DNA of 44,145 nucleotides from an uncultured Oscillospiraceae bacterium (GTDB lineage Bacteria; Bacillota; Clostridia; Oscillospirales; Oscillospiraceae), in the NCBI GenBank assembly GCA_947588955.1, contig CANPYX010000019.1, forward strand, positions 1 through 44,145, written 5' to 3'. The translations under genes were made by a program, and so were the position numbers. Each line of letters starts with the position of its first letter. Position 1 is the first letter of the stretch. Positions 7,614 to 14,129 of this stretch are shown piece after piece. Under the pieces are notes generated by a model. The model did no database searches. It saw only the letters and a program-made list of their open reading frames with translations, and was not told the origin of the DNA.

Positions 7614-9932
7614 TTAATACATACCGGCGAACATGATGAAGTCGCCTTCGGGAAGCATGGTGTCGAGGTAGGTCTGAGGATCGCCGTAGTCGGGGCCCCA
7701 GCCGGTGCCGGACACGAAGTCATAGTTCATGCGGTAGCCGGCGAAGCCGTAGTAGGTGGCGTAGCCGCTCTCCTGAGAGGTGTTGCAGTCGTTCAGGGTG
7801 AACTGCACAAGTCCTCCAAGGGTGGACTCGATGGACTGCTTGGCGGCGTTGTCCATGAGCTGTCCGTTGGGGCTGTAGGTCGCGGCGGCGGTATCCAGAT
7901 AGATCGGATTCTCCTCGTTGATGAGGATGCCCTCGGCTGCCAGCTCCTCGATGGCCATATCGAGATACTCCTTGGCCGCCTCGGGGCTGTACCAGCCGTC
8001 GAAGCCCTTGCTGGAGCCGGCGCCGTCGTTGCCTTCGGGGTCCCAAACCTTCATGGGATAGCCGTCAGCGGTGATCTGCGCCTGGAGGATCTCGCCGTAG
8101 TAGGTGCCGGCGGGGAAGGTGGTGGCGGTGCCGTTGATGTCAACGGTCGTGTCGGCGGTCAGGCTCACGAAATCGCCCGGCACGAAGGAGTTGATCAGCG
8201 GCAAATTCTTCGTTTCCTCTCCGGATACGGGGGCGCGGACAGCGGCGCGGTCAACGGACATCAGAAGGGCCATACGGAAGTTGTGGTTCAGCAGGGCGGC
8301 GTGGGTGCGCTCGGCCTGAGTCACGGTCTGGGTGGAGGCCACGGCGCCGTCGTTGTAGTTCTTGTAGGAGGTCCTGTTCAGGTTGACCCACCACATGTAG
8401 CCGAACTTGCCGTTGGGGTTGCTGACGTAGGCGTACTTCTCAAAGTAGGTCTTGCCGTCGGGATCGCCGGGAACGGCGGTGGACTCGGCGAGGGGCCTCT
8501 GGTTGGCGCCAAGGCCGACGCTCAGGTTGTAGATGCCGTCGCGGACGGTGCCGTTGTAGAGTGCGAGAGGATCGGTGCCGTCAAGGTAACGCAGGTTGAT
8601 GTTCTTGATGGTCACGTTGTCCTTGTCCCAATAGGTGGGGTTGGCGACGAAGTTCATGGTGTTCTTCTCGGTGAAGTTGCTGATGAGGTACATGCCGCAG
8701 TAGGCGATGTGCTGAGGATCGGTGCCGTAGGTGTAGTCGGCGGCGGAGGGATCGTACTCCTGGCCGAACTTACCGCCCTGGGACTGATAGTAGGCGCGGT
8801 TCATGGGGTACATGACGGTGTAGCCGCAGCAGGTGATGAACCAGGGGGTGGGCTCCACCAGCGTGTACTGGAGGGTGTAGTCGTCAACGGCCTTGATGCC
8901 CACCTGGCTGAAGTCGGTGATTTCGCCGGCCTCATAGGCGGCAAGGTTCACAATGATCGGGGAGAGGATGTAGCAGGGGCCGTTCTGGTCGTCGAACATG
9001 TGCTGGAGGGCGGCAACGAAGTCGTCTGCCGTCACCTCGGCGCCGATGGGACTGCCCTGATAGTTGACCCACTGTACGCCCTTGCGGATGTGGAAGGTGT
9101 ATGTAAGGCCGTCCTCGGAGACCTCATAGCTCTCCGCCAGAGCGGGGGACAGCTGGTCCTCGGTGTTGTAGTTCATGAGGCTGTCCAAAGTGCCTGCCAC
9201 GGGGAAGGAGTCGTTGGCGCCGCTGCTTGTCAGCACGTCCCAGTTGGTGGGCATGTCGGAGTCGTCAAAGACGTAGTTGATGGTATCGGTAAGGGTGTGT
9301 CCGTTGTCGGCGGCCCACTGCTTGGCCCACTCAAGCCACGTGCCGGTGCCCCTGAGCTCCAGCCACTTGGCGGTGAGCTCGGAACGCTCGGCCGGGGTCA
9401 GGAAGGTCTCGCAGACCAGCGCGTTCTGATACATACGGACGGCCTGGCCGTCAACGCCCCAGAGGATGCCGGGGGCGGTGTGGGGGATGACAGGGCTCAT
9501 GCCGTAGCTACCGGAGTTGTCATGGTACGGGAGCATGGAGCCGGTCTCAAGGAGCTTCGCCTCGGCGATGGCCATGTTGGCAAACCGCTGGTCGATGTCC
9601 TTGGTCTCCGCCCTGGCCGCCAGATAGAGGTCGCTGTACTCGCCGAAGACCTCGTCATAGATAGCGTCGCACTCGGCATAGAGGGCGTCCATGTCGAGGG
9701 TGTCAAGATCGACGGTGTCAACCTTCAACGTGCCGTCGTCCACCGGGGGCTGAGGTCCCTCAGGGTTGTCGGGTGTGTCGGGGTTGTCGGGTGTGTTGGG
9801 GGTGTTGTTCTCCTGCTGGTTGTTGTTCTCGCCCTGGTTCTGGTTGTCGTTGCTGTTATTGTTGTTGCAGGCGACAAGGGACAGCACCATGAGGAGAGCG
9901 AGCACCAGGCAAAGGATTCTGCTCTTTTTCAC
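7614..9932 (-). CDS. oppA: Oligopeptide-binding lipoprotein, OppA-like, with rearranged domain order
   Basis: Extracellular peptide-binding lipoprotein of the Opp importer. Signal peptide with lipobox LVAC (Cys22), then an Asn/Gln/Pro/Asp-rich linker to about residue 65. The solute-binding family 5 core is clear from about 225: LSPALAESYEVSEDGLTYTF (261-280) and TADDFVAAL (301-309). The protein stops soon after GWGPDYGDPQTYLD (744-757), where normal family members run on about 80-100 residues. Residues about 84-150 resemble that missing C-terminal part (helix, AETKDIDQRFANMAIAEA, then MLPYH). Length is 772 against about 540. GTG start at 9930-9932 with AGGAGG upstream. Confidence 0.9.
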   Translation of the reverse strand: MKKSRILCLVLALLMVLSLVACNNNNSNDNQNQGENNNQQENNTPNTPDNPDTPDNPEGPQPPVDDGTLKVDTVDLDTLDMDALYAECDAIYDEVFGEYSDLYLAARAETKDIDQRFANMAIAEAKLLETGSMLPYHDNSGSYGMSPVIPHTAPGILWGVDGQAVRMYQNALVCETFLTPAERSELTAKWLELRGTGTWLEWAKQWAADNGHTLTDTINYVFDDSDMPTNWDVLTSSGANDSFPVAGTLDSLMNYNTEDQLSPALAESYEVSEDGLTYTFHIRKGVQWVNYQGSPIGAEVTADDFVAALQHMFDDQNGPCYILSPIIVNLAAYEAGEITDFSQVGIKAVDDYTLQYTLVEPTPWFITCCGYTVMYPMNRAYYQSQGGKFGQEYDPSAADYTYGTDPQHIAYCGMYLISNFTEKNTMNFVANPTYWDKDNVTIKNINLRYLDGTDPLALYNGTVRDGIYNLSVGLGANQRPLAESTAVPGDPDGKTYFEKYAYVSNPNGKFGYMWWVNLNRTSYKNYNDGAVASTQTVTQAERTHAALLNHNFRMALLMSVDRAAVRAPVSGEETKNLPLINSFVPGDFVSLTADTTVDINGTATTFPAGTYYGEILQAQITADGYPMKVWDPEGNDGAGSSKGFDGWYSPEAAKEYLDMAIEELAAEGILINEENPIYLDTAAATYSPNGQLMDNAAKQSIESTLGGLVQFTLNDCNTSQESGYATYYGFAGYRMNYDFVSGTGWGPDYGDPQTYLDTMLPEGDFIMFAGMY

Positions 9933-10092
9933 TGTTTTTTCCTCCTTAAAGATTTTTATTTTAAAATGTATGTACCGTCGAATTATGTAACGCCATATAC
10001 ACTTTAAAAATCTGCATTATCAAAAATCGGAACTTGCAAATCGCCGCTGTATTTTTCTTTGCTGTATTAAAGTCCCGCTTCTGAATAAAAGC

Positions 10093-10121
10093 ATTATAGC
10101 ACACACTTTTCCAACATACAA
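10093..10121 (-). promoter_or_regulatory. Probable promoter of the opp operon
   Basis: On the minus strand: -35 TTGTAT (10121-10116), 17-base spacer, -10 TATAAT (10098-10093) with an extended TGC just before it. Transcription would begin near 10086 and leave a leader of about 150 bases before oppA. Confidence 0.6.
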
Positions 10122-10361
10122 GAAAAAATTTTTCTCCATTTTCTCAAAATTTTTGCAGGAATGGTGTTTTTTTCGGTCTAATTACCCAAAATCACCCGTT
10201 TCGCTGTCACCTTTGCCCAATCCGCCCCGCGCCGCGCGCGAATATTTTGTAAGAACGCACAATTCCGCCCCGATCTCCGCTGTTTTCGGCTGTTTTTTAT
10301 ATAAATAAAGTATCCCCCACAACATCTTGTCCGCGCGCGGCGCGCGCCGCCCCATATATGC

Positions 10362-10399
10362 AAAAAAGCCGCCCCGATCGGCGACCGGGGCGGCTTTTT
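10362..10399. terminator. rpsT terminator
   Basis: GCCGCCCCG (10368-10376) pairs with CGGGGCGGC (10386-10394), with A6 on one side and T5 on the other. It sits immediately after rpsT on the minus strand and would work in both directions. Confidence 0.85.
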
Positions 10400-10405
10400 C
10401 ATCCT

Positions 10406-10666
10406 TTAAAGGCTGGCGAGCTTTGAATCCAGGCTGCTCTTTTTGTGAGCGGCGTTGTTCTTGTGGATAAGGCCCTTCGCGGCTGCTTTGTCCACAGTCT
10501 TCACGGCGACTTTATAGGCGCTTTCGGCCTCACCGCGGTTCCCGCCGGCAACAGCGGCGTCAAACTTCTTGAGAACTGTCTTCAGCTCCGACTTGTCGGC
10601 CTTGTTGCGCAGGTTGTTCGCCTTGCCGATGAGCACGCGCTTTTTGGCTGATTTGATGTTGGGCAT
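10406..10666 (-). CDS. rpsT: 30S ribosomal protein S20
   Basis: 86 residues, the usual size. It binds 16S rRNA in the small subunit body. The N-terminus MPNIKSAKKRV and the later NKADKSELKT, KAAAKGLIHKNNAAHKKS and Lys-rich helical character are diagnostic. AGGAGGAGG precedes the ATG. It is transcribed alone, with a strong promoter upstream and its own terminator. It lies back to back with gpr, marking the strand switch of the window. Confidence 0.97.
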   Translation of the reverse strand: MPNIKSAKKRVLIGKANNLRNKADKSELKTVLKKFDAAVAGGNRGEAESAYKVAVKTVDKAAAKGLIHKNNAAHKKSSLDSKLASL

Positions 10667-10714
10667 TTTCTGGCCACCTCCTCCTATAAAGTCACGTTTA
10701 CCGTGCGGAATGGT

Positions 10715-10743
10715 ATTGTAACATTCTTTCGCGGAAATTTCAA
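10715..10743 (-). promoter_or_regulatory. rpsT promoter
   Basis: On the minus strand: TTGAAA (10743-10738), 17-base spacer, TACAAT (10720-10715) preceded by TGT, which gives an extended -10. This is a near-consensus vegetative promoter about 50 bases before the rpsT start. Confidence 0.75.
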
Positions 10744-10771
10744 GTGTTTTTTTAAATTTTTTATGTCAAAC

Positions 10772-10802
10772 GAATACTTTTTCCCTTTTTGTGCGGATAA
10801 TA
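10772..10802 (+). promoter_or_regulatory. Possible forespore (sigma G-type) promoter of gpr
   Basis: GAATA (10772-10776) and GATAATA (10796-10802) resemble the sigma G elements GHATR and CATNHTA, with one mismatch in the second and a 19-base spacer instead of 17-18. gpr is forespore-expressed in Bacillus. This match is weak on its own. Confidence 0.3.
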
Positions 10803-10833
10803 TATTAAAACTACTATATATGGGGGTACGCCT

Positions 10834-11724
10834 ATGTTATCACGCCGCTCGGACCTGGCCATGGAGGCGCGGAAAATCTGGAGCGAGGACAACCTCGCCG
10901 ATCTGGACGGGGCGGAGGAGTCCGTGGAGACCCGCCGGGGCTTCCCCGTCACCACCGTAACCGTCACCGGCGACCGCGCCGCCAGGGAGCTGGGCAAGCC
11001 CAAGGGCACCTACGTCACCGTTGACCTGGGCTCCTTCCTCCGCCGCGAGGACGATTCCTTTGAGGCGGGCGCGCAGGTCATCTCCGCCGTCCTCTCGGAC
11101 CTTCTCCCCTCCGGCGGCTCCGTGCTGGTGGTCGGGCTGGGAAATCCTGCCATTACCCCCGACGCGGTGGGCCACCTGGTGGTGAAGGACACCCTTGTCA
11201 CCCGCCACCTGCGCCGCCAGATGCCGGAGGCGTTTGACCGCTTCGGCGACCTCGCCGCCCTTGAGCCCGGCGTCCTGGGCACCACCGGCGTTGAGAGCGT
11301 GGACGTCGTCGGCGCCGTCGTCCGCGAGATAAAGCCCTCGGTCCTCATCGCCGTTGACGCCCTGGCGTCCCGCGGCATGGAGCGCGTCTGCCGCACCGTC
11401 CAGATCGCCGACACCGGCATCGTCCCCGGCTCCGGCGTTGGCAACGCCCGCGGCGCTCTTTCGGCGGAGACGCTGGGCATCCCCGTCATCGCCTTCGGCG
11501 TCCCCACCGTCGTTGACGCCGCCACCCTGACCCTGGACGTCGCCCGCGACTCCGGCGTGGAGCTTGACCCCGCCGCCCTCCGCGGCGCCTCCGGCTCCAT
11601 GATCGTCACCCCCCGCGAGATCGACGCCAACGTCCGCACCATCTCCCGCCTCATGGCATACGCCATCAACCTCGCCGTCCACCCCCACCTCACCGTCGCC
11701 GACATCGACATGTTCCTCGGCTGA
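10834..11724 (+). CDS. gpr: Spore germination protease GPR
   Basis: Aspartic-like protease (family A25) that degrades the small acid-soluble DNA-binding proteins of spores during germination. It acts in the forespore or germinating cell and is made as a zymogen. The N-terminal RSDLAMEA matches the conserved (R/T)DLAxE motif around the processing region, and VLVVGLGNPAITPDAVG, TGVESVD, DALASR and DTGIVPGSGVGN are typical family blocks. 296 residues is slightly shorter than the Bacillus protein. Start ATG 10834 has GGGGGT 6 bases upstream. Codon use is strikingly C-ending (GCC, ACC, GTC), unlike parAB next door. It shows that the organism sporulates. Confidence 0.95.
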   Translation: MLSRRSDLAMEARKIWSEDNLADLDGAEESVETRRGFPVTTVTVTGDRAARELGKPKGTYVTVDLGSFLRREDDSFEAGAQVISAVLSDLLPSGGSVLVVGLGNPAITPDAVGHLVVKDTLVTRHLRRQMPEAFDRFGDLAALEPGVLGTTGVESVDVVGAVVREIKPSVLIAVDALASRGMERVCRTVQIADTGIVPGSGVGNARGALSAETLGIPVIAFGVPTVVDAATLTLDVARDSGVELDPAALRGASGSMIVTPREIDANVRTISRLMAYAINLAVHPHLTVADIDMFLG

Positions 11725-11739
11725 CCCCGCCTCAGCCAA

Positions 11740-11755
11740 TGTTTCACGTGAAACA
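11740..11755. promoter_or_regulatory. parS centromere site 1
   Basis: TGTTTCACGTGAAACA is an exact match to the Bacillus parS consensus TGTTNCACGTGAAACA, here inside a 20-base perfect palindrome (11738-11757). It lies just past gpr and upstream of parA. ParB loads here as a CTP-dependent sliding clamp. Confidence 0.97.
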
Positions 11756-11777
11756 TTTTCAGGCGCGTTCACAGAAA

Positions 11778-11793
11778 TGTTTCACGTGAAACA
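11778..11793. promoter_or_regulatory. parS centromere site 2
   Basis: A second identical 16-base parS, in a 20-base palindrome (11776-11795), centred 38 bases from the first. It ends 11 bases before the -35 box of the parAB promoter, so bound ParB could also affect parAB transcription. Confidence 0.97.
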
Positions 11794-11804
11794 TTGATAG
11801 GGGC

Positions 11805-11833
11805 TTGAAAAAATCCGACCGGTAAGATATAAT
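11805..11833 (+). promoter_or_regulatory. parAB promoter
   Basis: TTGAAA (11805-11810), 17-base spacer, TATAAT (11828-11833). Near-consensus vegetative promoter, start of transcription near 11840, GGAGGG at 11853-11858 before the parA ATG. Confidence 0.8.
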
Positions 11834-11862
11834 ATCCTCCATAAAAACGACCGGAGGGCAAA

Positions 11863-12630
11863 ATGGGAAAGATAGTGGGCGTGGCGAATCAGAAGGGCGG
11901 GGTGGGGAAGACCACCACCGCCGTAAATCTGGCATACGCGCTTCATCTCTTAAAAAAGAAAACTCTCCTTGTGGACGCCGACCCCCAGGGAAACGCGACC
12001 TCTGCCATGGGCGTGGAGAAAACCCGCGTAAAAATCGGCACCTACGAGGCGCTCAGCGGGGAGGCCCCAGAGAAAAGCGTGGTCAAGACAAAATACGGCG
12101 ACCTCATGCCCTCCAACAAAGCCCTCGCCGGAGCCACGGTGGAGCTGGTGGACGTTCCGGAGAGGGAATACATATTGAGAAAGGCGCTGGAGAAGCTGAA
12201 GGACAGCTACGACTACATCATAATCGACTGCCCCCCGTCGCTTGAGCTTTTGACGCTCAACGCCCTTGTCGCGGCGGACACGGTGCTGGTGCCGGTACAG
12301 TGCGAGTATTTCGCGCTGGAGGGGCTTTCGGACCTCATGGGGACGGTGCGGCTCATAAAGCGCCGCCTCAACCCGTCGCTGGACGTGGAGGGCGTGGTGC
12401 TGACCATGTTCGACTCCCGCACCAACCTTTCAATGCAGGTGGCGGCGGAGGTAAAGAAATTTTTCAAAGAAAAGGTCATGCGGACGGTGATTCCTCGGAA
12501 CGTGCGCCTCTCCGAGGCGCCGAGCCACGGAAAGCCGGTCATGGCGTACGATTACGCCTCCCGCGGCTCGCAGGCATATTTGAGCCTGGCGCGGGAGTTC
12601 GTCGAGCGGAACGAAAGGGCGGTGAGATGA
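11863..12630 (+). CDS. parA: Chromosome partitioning ATPase ParA (Soj)
   Basis: 255-residue Walker-type ATPase that, with ParB and parS, moves and organises the origin region; in Bacillus it also modulates DnaA. The deviant Walker A KGGVGKTT is at 10-17, DADPQGNAT follows at 39-47, and IIDCPPSLE marks Walker B near 120-130. There is no N-terminal helix-turn-helix extension, so it is the short chromosomal Soj type. Its stop overlaps the parB start (ATGATGG), giving translational coupling. It is preceded by two parS sites and a strong promoter. Confidence 0.96.
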   Translation: MGKIVGVANQKGGVGKTTTAVNLAYALHLLKKKTLLVDADPQGNATSAMGVEKTRVKIGTYEALSGEAPEKSVVKTKYGDLMPSNKALAGATVELVDVPEREYILRKALEKLKDSYDYIIIDCPPSLELLTLNALVAADTVLVPVQCEYFALEGLSDLMGTVRLIKRRLNPSLDVEGVVLTMFDSRTNLSMQVAAEVKKFFKEKVMRTVIPRNVRLSEAPSHGKPVMAYDYASRGSQAYLSLAREFVERNERAVR

Positions 12631-13517
12631 TGGCAAAGGGCTTGGGACGCGGAATGGGCGCGCTTCTCGGCGAGGACGCCATGCTGGACGAAAAGTCCTC
12701 CATAACAAGACTGCCGCTGGCAAAGCTGGAGCCCCGGCGGGACCAGCCGCGCACCAACTTCGACCAGGAGAAGCTGGAGGAGCTGGCGGAGTCCATAAGG
12801 GAGCACGGGCTCATACAGCCCATAACGGTGCGGCCCGTCTCGGACGGATTCTACCAGATAATCGCCGGAGAAAGGCGCTGGAGGGCGGCACGGAAGGCGG
12901 GACTCTATGACGTGCCGGTAAATATAATCGACGCGGACGACCGGGAAACAGAGGAGCTGGCGCTTATAGAAAACCTCCAGAGGGAGGACCTGAACCCCAT
13001 CGAGGAGGCGCGCGGCTACCAGCAGCTGATGAAAAAATTTGACCTCACCCAGGAGCAGGTGGCGGACAGGGTGGGAAAATCAAGACCTGTGGTGGCAAAT
13101 TCCCTCAGGCTCCTGAGGCTTCCTGAGGCGGTCATCGTCCTTACGGAGTCGGGCAAGCTCTCGCTGAGCCACGCCAGGGCCCTGTTGGAGGTAAAGGACC
13201 CCCAGTGGCAGACGGACATCGCTATAAAGGCGGTGGATGAGGGCCTTTCCGTCCGGGAGGTAACGGAGCTTGCCAAAAGGAAGCCGAAAAAGAACGACAA
13301 TCAGAACAAACCACCGTACCGCGTTATAGAAGGGATAGACTACATGTGGGAGGTGGAGGAGGAGCTGACAAAGCTCTTCGGCAGGAAGATAAGGATCGAC
13401 GCGGGAAAAGACCGGGGCGCCATAAAGATGGAATACTACGACAGGGACGATTTTGAGAATCTCATAACCCAGCTCCGTGAGATAAAGAAGGTGAGCAAAT
13501 GGAACAAAAACACTTGA
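12627..13517 (+). CDS. parB: Chromosome partitioning protein ParB (Spo0J)
   Basis: 296-residue CTP-dependent DNA clamp that binds parS. The N-terminus MAKGLGRGMGALL is the ParA-stimulating peptide. LEPRRDQPRTNF, the CTP-box GERRWRAARKAGL, the ENLQREDLNPIEEA block and a central helix-turn-helix (LTQEQVADRVGKSRPVVAN) are all present, followed by a C-terminal dimerisation region. Start is ATG 12627 or ATG 12630; AAAGGG lies 7 bases before the first. An open frame continues upstream to 12300 but lies inside parA and is not part of the protein. The 3' end overlaps the next gene by 19 bases. Confidence 0.95.
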   Translation: MMAKGLGRGMGALLGEDAMLDEKSSITRLPLAKLEPRRDQPRTNFDQEKLEELAESIREHGLIQPITVRPVSDGFYQIIAGERRWRAARKAGLYDVPVNIIDADDRETEELALIENLQREDLNPIEEARGYQQLMKKFDLTQEQVADRVGKSRPVVANSLRLLRLPEAVIVLTESGKLSLSHARALLEVKDPQWQTDIAIKAVDEGLSVREVTELAKRKPKKNDNQNKPPYRVIEGIDYMWEVEEELTKLFGRKIRIDAGKDRGAIKMEYYDRDDFENLITQLREIKKVSKWNKNT

Positions 13518-14116
13518 AGCGCCGGGACGACGCGCAAATAAGTGAGGGCGAAAAAAGCGAAAACAAAGAGAAGGTCCCCGAAAAGACACCCGCGTCCATG
13601 AAAAAACAGGAAAAATCGGTGCTGATATACACCTCAATACTTTTTGTCGTGGCGCTGGTCCTGATCCTTATAGCCTACGCCACACAGCAGAGGACCACGA
13701 ATACGCTTACGAACATAACCGCTCAGCACGGTCAGTTCAGCAACCAGGCATTACAGAACATAGAGGACCTGCAAAACAAAAACCAGGAGCTAACCGACTC
13801 ACTGCAAGCCGCCCAAGATGAGATCCGCGACCTCACGGACAAGCTGGAGGAGGCGCAAATGAGCCTCCAGGAGCAGGCGGGGGAGCTTGCGCGCCTCGCC
13901 GAGGCATCGGACGCCGCGGATAAGGAGACAGCGCAAGCAAAGCTGGACCTGGAGGACCAGCGCAGGAGGACCGAGGCGCTGGGGCTTCTGACGGCGCTGC
14001 TCTCGGCAAAAAAGGGCGACGACGTGACGGAGGTCATAAATCAGCTGGAGACGCTTCGGGAATATCTTGACGGGGCGTATCTCAACATATATAATTCCTA
14101 TTTGGAAAACAGGTAA
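13499..14116 (+). CDS. Membrane-anchored coiled-coil protein of unknown function, coupled to parB
   Basis: 205 residues. A charged Lys/Glu-rich cytoplasmic N-terminus (1-40), one transmembrane helix (about 42-62), then a long predicted coiled coil (about 85-165) rich in Gln/Glu/Leu heptads, and a C-terminal helix ending LNIYNSYLENR. The layout resembles cell-division or septum proteins with one membrane anchor and an outer coiled coil, but I recognise no named family. It overlaps the last 19 bases of parB and ends 13 bases before serS, so it is almost certainly co-expressed with parAB. The orientation (coil outside) is inferred from the basic N-terminus. Confidence 0.75.
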   Translation: MEQKHLKRRDDAQISEGEKSENKEKVPEKTPASMKKQEKSVLIYTSILFVVALVLILIAYATQQRTTNTLTNITAQHGQFSNQALQNIEDLQNKNQELTDSLQAAQDEIRDLTDKLEEAQMSLQEQAGELARLAEASDAADKETAQAKLDLEDQRRRTEALGLLTALLSAKKGDDVTEVINQLETLREYLDGAYLNIYNSYLENR

Positions 14117-14129
14117 AGAGGGCGGCAAT

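Larger units (their letters stand above)
9933..10405. other. 473-base gap between oppA and rpsT
   Basis: This gap holds the opp promoter, an AT-rich leader of about 150 bases in which I recognise no known riboswitch fold, a GC-alternating stretch (about 10331-10350) and the rpsT terminator. A 74-codon open frame on the minus strand runs through the terminator and has no ribosome binding site or family resemblance, so I do not call it. Confidence 0.6.

Noticed and set aside
8283-10007. 574-codon open frame opposite oppA, Val/Gly rich
   Set aside because: Composition is the mirror of oppA codons, and the frame crosses the oppA start and upstream region. No motif seen.
9933-10086. Riboswitch in the oppA leader
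   Set aside because: The leader is long, but I recognise no conserved core of a known class and no clear terminator/antiterminator pair.
10331-10350. Alternating CG tract as a Z-DNA or regulatory site
   Set aside because: GC-rich alternation is common in such genomes; it lies past a terminator with nothing to control.
10178-10402. 74-codon open frame downstream of rpsT
   Set aside because: It runs through the rpsT terminator hairpin, has no ribosome binding site and no resemblance to a family.
12300-12626. N-terminal extension of ParB
   Set aside because: The frame is open but lies within parA; the conserved ParB start MAKGLGRG is at 12627-12630 with its own ribosome binding site.
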